Assembly: GCA_031376425.1 (NCBI GenBank) | Contig: JANMDR010000269.1 | Coordinates: 1 to 6,050 of the forward strand | DNA: 6,050 nt | DNA from: JANMDR01 sp031376425 | GTDB taxonomy: Bacteria; Pseudomonadota; Gammaproteobacteria; Burkholderiales; Usitatibacteraceae | Direction: 5' to 3' | Shown: piece after piece, positions 6,050-6,050 of the stretch | How positions within the stretch are numbered: position 1 is the stretch's first letter | Layout: each line of letters begins with the position of its first letter | Made by a program: the position numbers and the translations under genes | Notes under the pieces: model-generated | The model's input: the letters and a program-made list of their open reading frames with translations, nothing else | Told to the model about the DNA's origin: nothing | Database searches by the model: none

Positions 6050-6050
6050 T

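Larger units (their letters stand above)
5840..6050. other. Intergenic region right of phnD
   Basis: These 211 A/T-rich bases hold no convincing gene. They contain the candidate phnD promoter on the minus strand and a short inverted repeat CACTG/CAGTG (6009-6013 and 6023-6027) that could be a small operator. On the plus strand, TTGATT at 5999-6004 followed after 16 bases by TACAGT is a weak promoter candidate. No Pho box (paired CTGTCAT-type repeats) was recognised, although phosphate control would be expected for such an operon. Confidence 0.4.

Noticed and set aside
5840..6050. Pho box upstream of phnD
   Set aside because: TGTAA-type pairs occur near 6005-6027 on the minus strand, but their spacing and sequence do not match two CTGTCAT repeats 11 bases apart.

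Overview
The window is ordinary chromosomal bacterial DNA of moderate GC content, with five complete genes and one gene cut by the left edge. Coding is dense and no mobile element, tRNA, rRNA or CRISPR was seen. The best lineage guess is a betaproteobacterium. The Hda homologue begins with the short QLLLDI-type clamp motif, and hda is followed by a HAD-IB phosphatase gene, an order I know from betaproteobacterial chromosomes, where pcnB and folK often come next. This is inference from gene order and protein style; genus cannot be told.

Left block (1-1294, minus strand): hda, the regulator of initiator inactivation that acts on DnaA, is followed after 26 bases by a HAD-IB family phosphatase starting at TTG and running off the left edge. 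They look like one transcription unit. The hda start is best placed at a GTG at 1294, seven bases after a perfect TATAAT, so the transcript may be leaderless.

Middle block (1446-3128, plus strand): a membrane-anchored FMN/[3Fe-4S] protein of the glutamate-synthase-like family, transcribed divergently from hda. It carries only the FMN-binding synthase domain, with no glutaminase domain.

Right block (3125-5839, minus strand): a compact three-gene operon. It encodes a PhnD-type periplasmic binding protein, a PhnE-type permease and a metallophosphoesterase-like protein with unusual metal-site motifs. The permease and phosphoesterase genes overlap by ATGA. The transporter genes imply uptake of phosphonate, phosphite or a phosphate ester, and the third gene may process the imported compound (inference). 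No ATPase gene (phnC) lies in the operon. A strong inverted repeat, with a UNCG-type tetraloop in the mRNA, lies just inside the phnE reading frame.

The operon and the glutamate-synthase-like gene converge and overlap tail to tail in a TTAA, so there is no intergenic space between them. Right of phnD lie about 210 bases without a gene, ending in a strong plus-strand Shine-Dalgarno sequence. This suggests that a divergent gene begins just outside the window.
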